Shown here: piece by piece, positions 1 to 7,067 of the stretch
How positions within the stretch are numbered: position 1 is the stretch's first letter
How the letters are laid out: each line of letters starts with the position of its first letter
DNA from: Hyphomicrobiaceae bacterium
GTDB taxonomy: Bacteria; Pseudomonadota; Alphaproteobacteria; Rhizobiales; Hyphomicrobiaceae
Direction: 5' to 3'
NCBI GenBank assembly: GCA_020442165.1
Contig: JAGRKV010000041.1
Coordinates: 1-64,000 of the forward strand
Length of the DNA stretch: 64,000 nucleotides
Notes under the pieces: generated by a model
Seen by the model: only the letters and a program-made list of their open reading frames with translations
Databases searched by the model: none
What the model was told of the DNA's origin: nothing
Made by a program: the position numbers and the translations under genes

Positions 1-717
<717 letters not shown>

Positions 718-749
718 AATACCTGGCAGGGGGGCGGCAGAAGTCGCAG

Positions 750-1169
750 ATGAAGACGACTACCGACTTGCTCGCTCAAATCACCCCCGGCCTCTCCGGC
801 GCCTCCACCCTCACCGTCGGGCCGGAGCACACCGCGGCAAAGGTCGGCTCGGGCGTGATCCCGGTGCTTGCTACCCCTGTCATGATAAATGTCATCGAAG
901 CGGCGGCCCTTGCCGCCGCCGAGCATCTCCTGCCCCAAGGTCACCAGAGCCTCGGCATTCTCCTCAATGTCCGCCACATAGCGGCGACACCTGTCGGCAT
1001 GACCATCACGGCGGTCGCCGAAGTCACGAAGGTCGAGGGACGCACGATCCACTTCGCCGTCACTTGCCATGATGAAAAGGAATTGATCGGCGACGGCACG
1101 CACGAGCGCGTCGTCGTCAATGTCGCGCGCTTCGAGGAGCGCGTACGGCGCAAGACCGTCAGCAGTTGA
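750..1169 (+). CDS. Hot-dog fold thioesterase, fluoroacetyl-CoA thioesterase (FlK)-like
   Basis: This 139-residue protein has the single hot-dog domain size of FlK-like acyl-CoA thioesterases. The pattern ATPVMINVIEAAALAA (Thr and Glu of the active-site helix) followed by VRHIAATPVGMTI (His) matches the Thr/Glu/His arrangement described for FlK. It begins 32 bp after pccB on the same strand and may be co-transcribed, hydrolysing acyl-CoA esters linked to propionate metabolism. In genomes without fluoroacetate chemistry these proteins are general housekeeping thioesterases, and the substrate cannot be read from sequence. The start is an ATG preceded by a G-rich stretch rather than a clean Shine-Dalgarno site. 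Confidence 0.8.
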   Translation: MKTTTDLLAQITPGLSGASTLTVGPEHTAAKVGSGVIPVLATPVMINVIEAAALAAAEHLLPQGHQSLGILLNVRHIAATPVGMTITAVAEVTKVEGRTIHFAVTCHDEKELIGDGTHERVVVNVARFEERVRRKTVSS

Positions 1170-1184
1170 ACGGAAGACGTGGCA

Positions 1185-1961
1185 TCAGCCCCGGCCGAAC
1201 AGCCGCTTCCAGAAGCCGCCGGCACCCCGCGCGGCCTGACCGCTGCGGTCCACCGCGATCAGCAGCGTGCCCGTCACGCCATCCGCAGTCTCTTCCATCG
1301 CCAGCATGATGCCGCCGCCTTCGCGCTGCCCCTCCTTGAAGATGAAGTCCCGGTCATTGGTCACATCGGCAACAGGGCGCGCAGTATAGGGCTCATGGCT
1401 TTTGTAGACGCGGGCACTCATCTCGTCGGGAAAGTAGATCTGACCGGTAAGGACGGTCTTGGTGTCGAGGAACGCCTTGACGTGGATGTGCGGTGTCCGG
1501 CCGGGATACCAGCCCGGATAGATCGAGTTGAAGGTCGTCATGCCTTTTGCATCTGTCGCCTGCGTGCCGCGCAGGTAATGCTGGCCTTCGGTCGAGGTGT
1601 TCCGGGCATCGCCCTGGCCCGAATAGCCTGAGTAGATGCCGCCCGCATCGCAATGCCACACGTCGACGCGCACGTTCTCCAACGGAGCGCAACTGACATT
1701 GTCTATGAGCTTGAGCACGAGCTTGAGTGCTAGGCCCGGCCGTCCCTCTGTTATGTCGGCGCGCACCAGCTTGGGATCGAAGTAGTAGGGACCTTCCACC
1801 GCTTGCGGGAACAAGACGCATGTCCCAGGCATCTGGTCCGCTGCCGCAACGGGTTTGCCCGCAGTCCCTTCTGCGGCCTGCGCAAGTTTGAATGGGCTGC
1901 CAGCGGCGGCACCGACGGCAAGCGTGCGAAGGAAACCGCGTCGAGTGGAAATGGGTGCCAT
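1185..1961 (-). CDS. Intradiol ring-cleavage dioxygenase-like protein with Tat-type signal
   Basis: This 258-residue protein belongs to the protocatechuate 3,4-dioxygenase family. Motifs include GPYYFDP (first Tyr ligand region), VRVDVWHCDAGGIYSGY and GWYPGRTPHIHVK, which supplies the Tyr and two His that bind non-haem Fe(III). The N-terminus STRRGFLRTLAVGAAAG is a twin-arginine-like signal, so the protein is probably exported, unlike cytosolic catabolic PcaGH. The start at 1961 is preferred because GGAGG sits 8 bases upstream; the longer open frame has no comparable site. It is convergent with the thioesterase, with only 15 bp between stop codons. Exported intradiol enzymes of this kind have uncertain substrates; a role on aromatic or lignin-derived compounds is an inference. 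Confidence 0.85.
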   Translation of the reverse strand: MAPISTRRGFLRTLAVGAAAGSPFKLAQAAEGTAGKPVAAADQMPGTCVLFPQAVEGPYYFDPKLVRADITEGRPGLALKLVLKLIDNVSCAPLENVRVDVWHCDAGGIYSGYSGQGDARNTSTEGQHYLRGTQATDAKGMTTFNSIYPGWYPGRTPHIHVKAFLDTKTVLTGQIYFPDEMSARVYKSHEPYTARPVADVTNDRDFIFKEGQREGGGIMLAMEETADGVTGTLLIAVDRSGQAARGAGGFWKRLFGRG

Positions 1962-2127
1962 GATCTTGTCCTCCATGGAGGCGCGCAAACGTCGCACGCC
2001 AAATCCTCGGGCGCTGCGTGACGCTGAGCCCGGCTCATGATGAACACTAACGCTGGCGGGAAACGGATTCCGTCGGTTCGGCACGAAAAAGCGGTGCGGA
2101 CGCCCGTAATGCGCCAGATCCCCGCAA

Positions 2128-2643
2128 TCAGTCGAGGATCAGCATGTAGCCCTTGAGGCTCGACACAAGCTCGGTCGCACGGGCAATCGAGATGCCAGCC
2201 GCCTGGTCGTCGAAAAGCGGGTGCTTGGGATCCATGATCTTCACGGTTGGCCGTTCATCATCCGTGTCAGGCAGGATGAGGCAGCACGAAAGGCCGAGCG
2301 TGGTCTGCTCCTGCGCAGGAAAGGCGTTCGCCAGCTTGCCCTTGACCTGGCTCCACCCGGGTGAAGCCGCCAAGTTGAACCACACGGAATAACGGCTGAA
2401 GGCGTTGCGGTCGATCTCCACCCACGGACCGAATTCCAGTTGCTCGTCATAGCCGTTGACATCGACCGACAGGACGCAGCGCACGAAATGGCGGCGGTCG
2501 TCGAGGATGCAAAGATCGCTGGAAATAATGGCCCGAGCGTCGCGCTCATCAGCGGTAAGGGCGTAAATCGGATCGGGCAGTTGATATGCCAGCGCCGGAA
2601 AGCCCTGATGGATCTCCGAACACGCAGGGCAGCGGTAGCGCAT
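2128..2643 (-). CDS. DUF2199 domain-containing protein
   Basis: This cytosolic protein of 171 residues begins MRYRCPACSEIHQGFPAL, a CxxC metal-binding-like start typical of DUF2199. It continues with a conserved LCILDDRRHFVRCVLSV segment, a GPWVEIDRNAF stretch and a C-terminal DPKHPLFDDQAAGISIARA block, as in full-length family members. No enzymatic function is established for the family. The start at 2643 is chosen because the family normally begins at this CxxC segment; 70 further residues open upstream look non-coding. It is read in the same direction as the dioxygenase 166 bp away, probably as a separate unit. Confidence 0.78.
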   Translation of the reverse strand: MRYRCPACSEIHQGFPALAYQLPDPIYALTADERDARAIISSDLCILDDRRHFVRCVLSVDVNGYDEQLEFGPWVEIDRNAFSRYSVWFNLAASPGWSQVKGKLANAFPAQEQTTLGLSCCLILPDTDDERPTVKIMDPKHPLFDDQAAGISIARATELVSSLKGYMLILD

Positions 2644-3039
2644 GCGCGGAGCATGCCGTTCCGAACTCTGCAGCACTTTCAACACGGGCACATACTCCGG
2701 CACCAGAACTGGACCATAAGGTACAACCGCCGCCTTTCGGTCAGGTTGCCGGGCGTGGTTAATGTTGTCTTGCGGTTCGCTGCAGTTCGCGCCCGCGCGC
2801 AGCCCAAATAAAAAATGTTGGCGTGGAGCAGGAGGCAGGCCGGCCAAGGCCACTCTTGGGGGGCTGCCCGGTCATGGTCGCTACCGGGCGATGCCACGGG
2901 CTCTTGCTTCTTGTTGCGCCGTAATTTCCTGACCGTGTCAGAAAAATCACGCTTAATAACAATACCTTGCAAGCATGCGCTGCGATAGTCGCGCGAGCCG
3001 CGCCAGCATTCGCGGCTTCACCGTACTTGCCTGATTTTT

Positions 3040-3108
3040 CTGCCCAATTCCCGCCCAGAGCCTGAACTGAAGATGAAAACGCCGTTCAGAGCGGGTTCAA
3101 TTGGGCAG
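3040..3108. promoter_or_regulatory. Long interrupted inverted repeat upstream of exported protein gene
   Basis: A 10-base arm CTGCCCAATT (3040-3049) is exactly complementary to AATTGGGCAG (3099-3108). Nested inside are CCCGC/GCGGG (3050-3054 with 3091-3095) and CTGAAC/GTTCAG (3062-3067 with 3084-3089), giving about 21 base pairs with small bulges. It lies about 83 bases before the ATG at 3192. It has no terminal T-run, so it is not a standard terminator. It may fold in the 5' UTR or may simply contain overlapping protein-binding sites. Confidence 0.55.
3084..3100 (+). promoter_or_regulatory. Candidate direct-repeat operator, copy 1
   Basis: The sequence GTTCAGAGCGGGTTCAA contains two GTTCA half-sites 11 bases apart. 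A near-copy occurs at 3707-3723 in front of the paralogous gene. Half-sites one helical turn apart are typical of OmpR/PhoB-type response regulators; the regulator itself is not identified here. Confidence 0.45.
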
Positions 3109-3191
3109 GCCCATAGTCCTCTCCATCGAACACAGTTTCAACGCAGCGGAAATAAAGAGCCGCATTTTCCACACTTCGTAGGAGACGACCA

Positions 3192-3536
3192 ATGAACACC
3201 AAGATCCTTTTTGCCGCCGCCGCAATTGTCGCAGCCACAACGGCAACCGCTTCCGCCCACTCGGTCCGCAAGATCGACCGTAGCCTGGACCGGCAGGCAG
3301 AAACCATCGAACAGGGACGCCGGACCGGCCAGATCACCTGGCGCGAAGGACTGAAGCTGCGGGCCGAGCAGCGCGAGATCGCGCGTCTGCGTGACGGCTA
3401 CATCGCGGACGGAAAGCTCACCCGCCGTGAGTTCCGCGATCTGCGCAAACGCCAGGAAGCCGCGAGCTGGCACATCATCAATGAGAAGTATGATGGCTGG
3501 CGTCGTCCGCGCTTCCTGCCGCGCATCGGCCGTTAG
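3192..3536 (+). CDS. Small exported basic alpha-helical protein, paralog 1
   Basis: This 114-residue protein has a clear Sec signal peptide (MNTKILFAAAAIVAATTATASAH, cleavage near residue 22). The mature part is rich in Arg, Lys and Glu and should be helical. It has two related segments, RRTGQITWREGLKLRAEQREIARL and a YIADGKLTRREFRDLRKRQEAAS stretch, each with a G-(Q/K)-(I/L)-T-x-x-E core. The gene at 3796 has the same layout. Proteins of this type are widespread, unnamed periplasmic proteins of Rhizobiales; no function is known. The ATG is preceded by GGAG at good spacing. A shared promoter motif suggests co-regulation with the paralog, and a hairpin follows the stop. Confidence 0.72.
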   Translation: MNTKILFAAAAIVAATTATASAHSVRKIDRSLDRQAETIEQGRRTGQITWREGLKLRAEQREIARLRDGYIADGKLTRREFRDLRKRQEAASWHIINEKYDGWRRPRFLPRIGR

Positions 3537-3565
3537 CCCCCGCTCACCCGGTGCAGCGCGAAGAG

Positions 3566-3591
3566 GCGGGCCGCTTCACTGAGCGGCCCGC
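3566..3591 (+). terminator. Hairpin, probable terminator
   Basis: A perfect 10-bp stem GCGGGCCGCT / AGCGGCCCGC with a 6-base loop starts 29 bases after the stop codon of the upstream gene. There is no strong T-run after it, so termination may be weak or the hairpin may protect the mRNA end. Confidence 0.6.
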
Positions 3592-3706
3592 TGCGGTTTG
3601 TGCAAGGGGAAGCCGCTAGAGCGCTGCGGTTTGCGTCATCTACACTTAGACCTTGAACAAATGTGTCAGCCCCACAGCCATGAGATGAACGCACCATGTC
3701 AGCTGC

Positions 3707-3723
3707 ATTCAGAGTCGGTTCAA
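3707..3723 (+). promoter_or_regulatory. Candidate direct-repeat operator, copy 2
   Basis: The 16 bases TTCAGAGTCGGTTCAA (3708-3723) match the copy at 3085-3100 in 14 positions, and the two TTCA half-sites keep the 11-base spacing. It lies 72 bases upstream of the paralogous gene's ATG. Confidence 0.45.
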
Positions 3724-3795
3724 AGCGACATCGCTAGGGTTGCTTCATCGTCAACGCCCGGATGACACCGGCAAGACAACACAGGGATGATTCAC

Positions 3796-4197
3796 ATGAA
3801 CCGCAAGATCCTTCTTTCCGCCACAGCACTCGTCATCGGCGCGTCAGCGGCAGCGCTGCCGGCATCTGCCGCCGACAAGTTCGACCGCACCGATGTTCGC
3901 CAGGCCAAGCAGGCCGCGCGTATCCAGCAAGGCATTCGCTCCGGCCAGTTGACCCGCTACGAGGTCGCAAAGCTCCAGGCCCAGCAGGCGCACATCCGGC
4001 ACCTCGAAAAGAAGGCTGAGCGCGACGGAAGGATCTCCCCCGCCGAGCGCGCCAGGATCGAGCATGCGCAGGATCGCGCCAGCCGTTCGATCTATGCCGA
4101 GAAGCATGACAATGACGCCCGCAACCATCGCTTCGGCAAGCGCCGCTGGTTCGGCCGGTGGAGCAGGCACGATCACGGCAAGCGTGGTTGGTTCTAA
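3796..4197 (+). CDS. Small exported basic alpha-helical protein, paralog 2
   Basis: This 133-residue protein has a Sec signal peptide ending near AALPASAAD. The mature region has the same duplicated pattern as its neighbour: GIRSGQLTRYEVAKLQAQQ, then AERDGRISPAERARIEHAQ, then a short SIYAEKHD segment equivalent to IINEKYD in the paralog. The C-terminus is longer and rich in Arg, His, Trp and Gly. The ATG at 3796 is preferred over an in-frame ATG 9 bases upstream because AGGGA then lies at a normal distance. Function is unknown; the basic, His-rich tail could bind nucleic acid, polyanionic envelope polymers or metal, which is speculation. Confidence 0.72.
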   Translation: MNRKILLSATALVIGASAAALPASAADKFDRTDVRQAKQAARIQQGIRSGQLTRYEVAKLQAQQAHIRHLEKKAERDGRISPAERARIEHAQDRASRSIYAEKHDNDARNHRFGKRRWFGRWSRHDHGKRGWF

Positions 4198-4229
4198 CTT
4201 CGGTTGATCTGCAACTCAGGGAATGGCTG

Positions 4230-4254
4230 GGCCGCTCCACGAGGAGCGGCCTTT
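4230..4254 (+). terminator. Rho-independent terminator
   Basis: A perfect 9-bp stem GGCCGCTCC / GGAGCGGCC with tetraloop ACGA is followed by TTT. It lies 33 bases after the stop codon at 4197 and argues against translation of the next gene starting upstream of it. Confidence 0.8.
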
Positions 4255-4351
4255 CCTGTTGGCGATTTGGGGCAGCCGCCCTCTTAGCACAATCGTAAGG
4301 TTAACATTTTATCGTCGCGCGAGCAGATATGAACACCTGGATGGGGTGCTG

Positions 4352-5356
4352 ATGACCGATTTCAAGGGAATGTCGATTGACAACATCATAGAGCGCGGCG
4401 GCATCGCTGAAAGCGATGTGCTGAAAATGCGCAGTGTGACCTATGCCGATGGCCGCATTTCCGAAGCGGAAGCCGAAGCGCTCTTTCGTCTCAACGATGC
4501 CGGCCTGCCAGCTGCACGGGCATGGGACGACTACTTCATCGAAGCGATCACCGACTATCTGGTCAACCAGGCCGCGCCCTATGGCTATGTCACGGCAAAC
4601 AACGCCGAATGGCTGATGGATCGTGTCAGCCGGGATGGCCGCATTCAAACACGCAACGAGCTTGAACTCGTTATCAATGTCATCGATCGCGCCCGCTGGT
4701 CGCCTGAGAGCCTCATCCGGTTCGCACTGGAGCATGTCCGAACGGCTGTTATCAGCGGTACGGGGGTGCTGCGAAGCGGCCATGAGCTCAAACCGGGCTT
4801 CATCAGCGAAGCCGAAGTCGAGTTGCTGCGGCGGATGCTCTACGCATTCGGTGGCGATGGCAGCGTCGCCGTCACTCGCGCCGAGGCTGAGATACTCTTC
4901 GAGATCAACGACGCGGTATCCGAGCGCGAACCACACCCGGCATGGACGGAGTTTTTCGTCAAGGCAATCACCAATGCCGTCATGTCGATGTCGTCCTACA
5001 AGGTTCCAACGCGCGAAGAAGCCCTGCGCCGCGAAGCCTGGCTCGACAGCCACACCGATCTGACGCCGCTGGGTGTCGCCAAGCAGCTCGCAACCGGTGG
5101 GTTCTCGCTGTTGCGCGGCTATCGGGCGCTGACGCGCGAGGAAAGTGCCCTGGATCGCCTGGAGCGCCAGCGCGTGGAAATGATCGTCAACGAGAAGGTG
5201 ACGGAAGGCGAGGCGATATGGCTTGCCGAACGCATCTTGCGCGATGGCCGCGTCAACGCCAATGAGGCAGCCCTTCTTGCTTATCTTCGTTCCGAGAGCC
5301 CGGACATTCACCCGAGCCTGCGCGATTTGATCGAGCGCTACGCACCCGCAGCTTAA
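4352..5356 (+). CDS. Internally duplicated helical protein of unknown function
   Basis: This soluble protein of 334 residues has no signal peptide. Two halves are homologous: DGRISEAEAEALFRLNDA...AWDDYFIEAITDYLVN near residues 33-75 and DGSVAVTRAEAEILFEINDA...AWTEFFVKAITNAVMS near 168-212. Each is followed by a short DGR(I/V)-x-x-N/E segment, and a further copy of that motif appears near the C-terminus (RILRDGRVNANEAALL). The D-G-R-I-S-x-x-E-A pattern resembles TerB-like or EF-hand-like acidic helical modules, but calcium or metal binding is not demonstrated. The start at 4352 is chosen because the terminator hairpin at 4230 lies in the upstream open frame and GGGG precedes this ATG. Confidence 0.7.
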   Translation: MTDFKGMSIDNIIERGGIAESDVLKMRSVTYADGRISEAEAEALFRLNDAGLPAARAWDDYFIEAITDYLVNQAAPYGYVTANNAEWLMDRVSRDGRIQTRNELELVINVIDRARWSPESLIRFALEHVRTAVISGTGVLRSGHELKPGFISEAEVELLRRMLYAFGGDGSVAVTRAEAEILFEINDAVSEREPHPAWTEFFVKAITNAVMSMSSYKVPTREEALRREAWLDSHTDLTPLGVAKQLATGGFSLLRGYRALTREESALDRLERQRVEMIVNEKVTEGEAIWLAERILRDGRVNANEAALLAYLRSESPDIHPSLRDLIERYAPAA

Positions 5357-5416
5357 TTGGGGGACCCCCGTCAGATCGCGCCCGAGACGAGCAAATCTGT
5401 TCGCCGTTCAGTCACA

Positions 5417-5446
5417 CGCCGTCCCGCTTCCGCGGGACGGCGTTTT
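5417..5446 (+). terminator. Strong rho-independent terminator
   Basis: A perfect 11-bp stem CGCCGTCCCGC / GCGGGACGGCG with a 4-base loop is followed by TTTT. It lies about 60 bases after the stop codon of the duplicated helical protein. Confidence 0.9.
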
Positions 5447-5617
5447 GGCTTTGGGTGCCCTCCATTGCGGCGGAGACACCGCGCCGCGCCCCACTTGACC
5501 TGCCATGGCCATCAGGTCCACTCATCGCCAGGGATGGCGTTTGCACTTTGCGATGGATCATTTCGCACCCTTGCAGCGCCGCGCACGGGCCGGGCAATTC
5601 AAGGGATCTAAAGGTTC

Positions 5618-6919
5618 ATGCCGCTACCACATTCGCGCCTCCAGGCGCGTGAACTCCTGCTTATCGGAGGACCGGCGATTCTTGTGGTGCTCGCCGCATT
5701 CTGGTTCGCCTATCAGTTCGTCAAGCCGGCGCCACCAAGCAATCTCGTCATAACAACGGGATCGCAAAGTGGCGGATATTATGCGTTTGCGAAGCAGTAC
5801 CGCGAGGAACTTGCCAAGAATGGCATCAAGCTGGAGATCCTGCCGTCGAAAGGCTCGGTGGAAAACCTGGAGCGCATTGAGCAGGCCTCTTCGAATGTCG
5901 ATCTGGCACTCATGCAGGGCGGCATTGCCGACGGGAAGGAGGCGCCTGATGTCATGTCCTATGGCCGCATCTTTCTCGAACCATTGTGGATCTTTCACCG
6001 CATCCCCGGTCCCGTCAGCGACCTGGAAGACCTGAAGGGCAAGCGCATCGCCATCGGCCCGGAAGGCAGCGGCACACGCAAGCTCGCCCTGGATCTGCTC
6101 AAGGCCGTCTCGGTCGATGGGTCTAACTCCACCCTCCTGCCGCTCGGCTCCACTGCGGCACAAAGCGCGCTCGAAAGCGGTGAAGCCGATGCGGCATTCT
6201 TCACGCTGGCGCCAGAGAGCCCGCTGGTGCAGCAACTGCTGACAAACGAGGCGCTAAAAATTCTGAGCCTGCGGCGTGCTGAAGCCTACACCCGCCGCTT
6301 CCCCTTCCTGTCTCGTGTGGTACTGCCGGAAGGTGCCATCGACCTGGCGCGCAACCTGCCCCGGACGGATGTTGTCATGGTTGCTGCCCAGGCAGCGCTG
6401 CTGGCGCGCAATACGTTGCACCCAGCCCTGGCATGGCCGCTCGTCGATGCCTTGAAGACAGTGCATTCCCACGGCGGCATGTTCCAGCGTGTGGCGGAGT
6501 TCCCGCGCGCCTTCGATCCTGAATACCCGATGTCGGAAGATGCCGAACGCATCTATACGAACGGCCCTCCGTTCTTCCAGCGCTTCCTACCCTTCTGGCT
6601 GGCCTCCTTGATCGAGCGCATGATTATCATGATCGTGCCCATTGCCACGATCCTGATCCCGTTGGTGAAGATCGGTCCGATGATCTACGAATGGCGGATC
6701 AGAAGCCGGCTGCTCTATTGGTATGGTCAACTCAAAGGGCTGGAACGGCGCCTGGGCAGCGGCGCAGCGCCGCCCAATATTGGCGAGCTGCGCGGCGAGA
6801 TCGAACGGATCGAGGAGGCCGTGAGCACGATTCCGGTGCCGCTTCATTATTCAGACCGCCAGTACGAGTTGCGTGCCGCAATCGATCTGGTGCGCCAGCG
6901 TCTCCACTCCAGGGTCTGA
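5618..6919 (+). CDS. TAXI-family solute-binding protein with membrane anchors
   Basis: This 433-residue protein has an N-terminal membrane segment (LLLIGGPAILVVLAAFWFAYQFV). It is followed by a TAXI/NMT1-type periplasmic binding domain: ITTGSQSGGYYAFAKQYREEL, the DLALMQGGIADG substrate loop, and GKRIAIGPEGSGTR. After residue about 325 there is a second hydrophobic segment (MIIMIVPIATILIPLV) and a coiled-coil tail beginning IYEWRIRSRLLYWYGQLKGLERRL. The normal TAXI partner, a fused TRAP permease, is absent nearby, so it is either an orphan binding protein or a sensor-like membrane protein. It sits 148 bp before pccA on the same strand; a link to acyl or carboxylate uptake is inferred from position only. 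Confidence 0.82.
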   Translation: MPLPHSRLQARELLLIGGPAILVVLAAFWFAYQFVKPAPPSNLVITTGSQSGGYYAFAKQYREELAKNGIKLEILPSKGSVENLERIEQASSNVDLALMQGGIADGKEAPDVMSYGRIFLEPLWIFHRIPGPVSDLEDLKGKRIAIGPEGSGTRKLALDLLKAVSVDGSNSTLLPLGSTAAQSALESGEADAAFFTLAPESPLVQQLLTNEALKILSLRRAEAYTRRFPFLSRVVLPEGAIDLARNLPRTDVVMVAAQAALLARNTLHPALAWPLVDALKTVHSHGGMFQRVAEFPRAFDPEYPMSEDAERIYTNGPPFFQRFLPFWLASLIERMIIMIVPIATILIPLVKIGPMIYEWRIRSRLLYWYGQLKGLERRLGSGAAPPNIGELRGEIERIEEAVSTIPVPLHYSDRQYELRAAIDLVRQRLHSRV

Positions 6920-7067
6920 CCTGGACATGACGAAATGGCACAATTACCGGTGCTCTAAGCCTTTTGTCGCTGAAACGGCCAGTTTACGGGCGCGTGCTTC
7001 GCGTCTAGAACACGGGGCTGGCTGCAAGAACGCTTGGCTCTTTTCCTCTAAGGGATGACCACAGGAC

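Larger units (their letters stand above)
2644..3191. other. Gene-free region between DUF2199 and the first exported paralog
   Basis: About 550 bases with no convincing reading frame. It separates two divergently read genes and so must hold both promoters. The left half is GC-rich; the part around 2930-2980 is AT-richer. The right half contains the long inverted repeat at 3040-3108 and the direct-repeat motif at 3084-3100, which are listed separately. Confidence 0.6.

Noticed and set aside
4301..5311. 336-codon minus-strand frame opposite the duplicated protein
   Set aside because: No family features; the plus-strand protein shows clear internal homology and a ribosome site.
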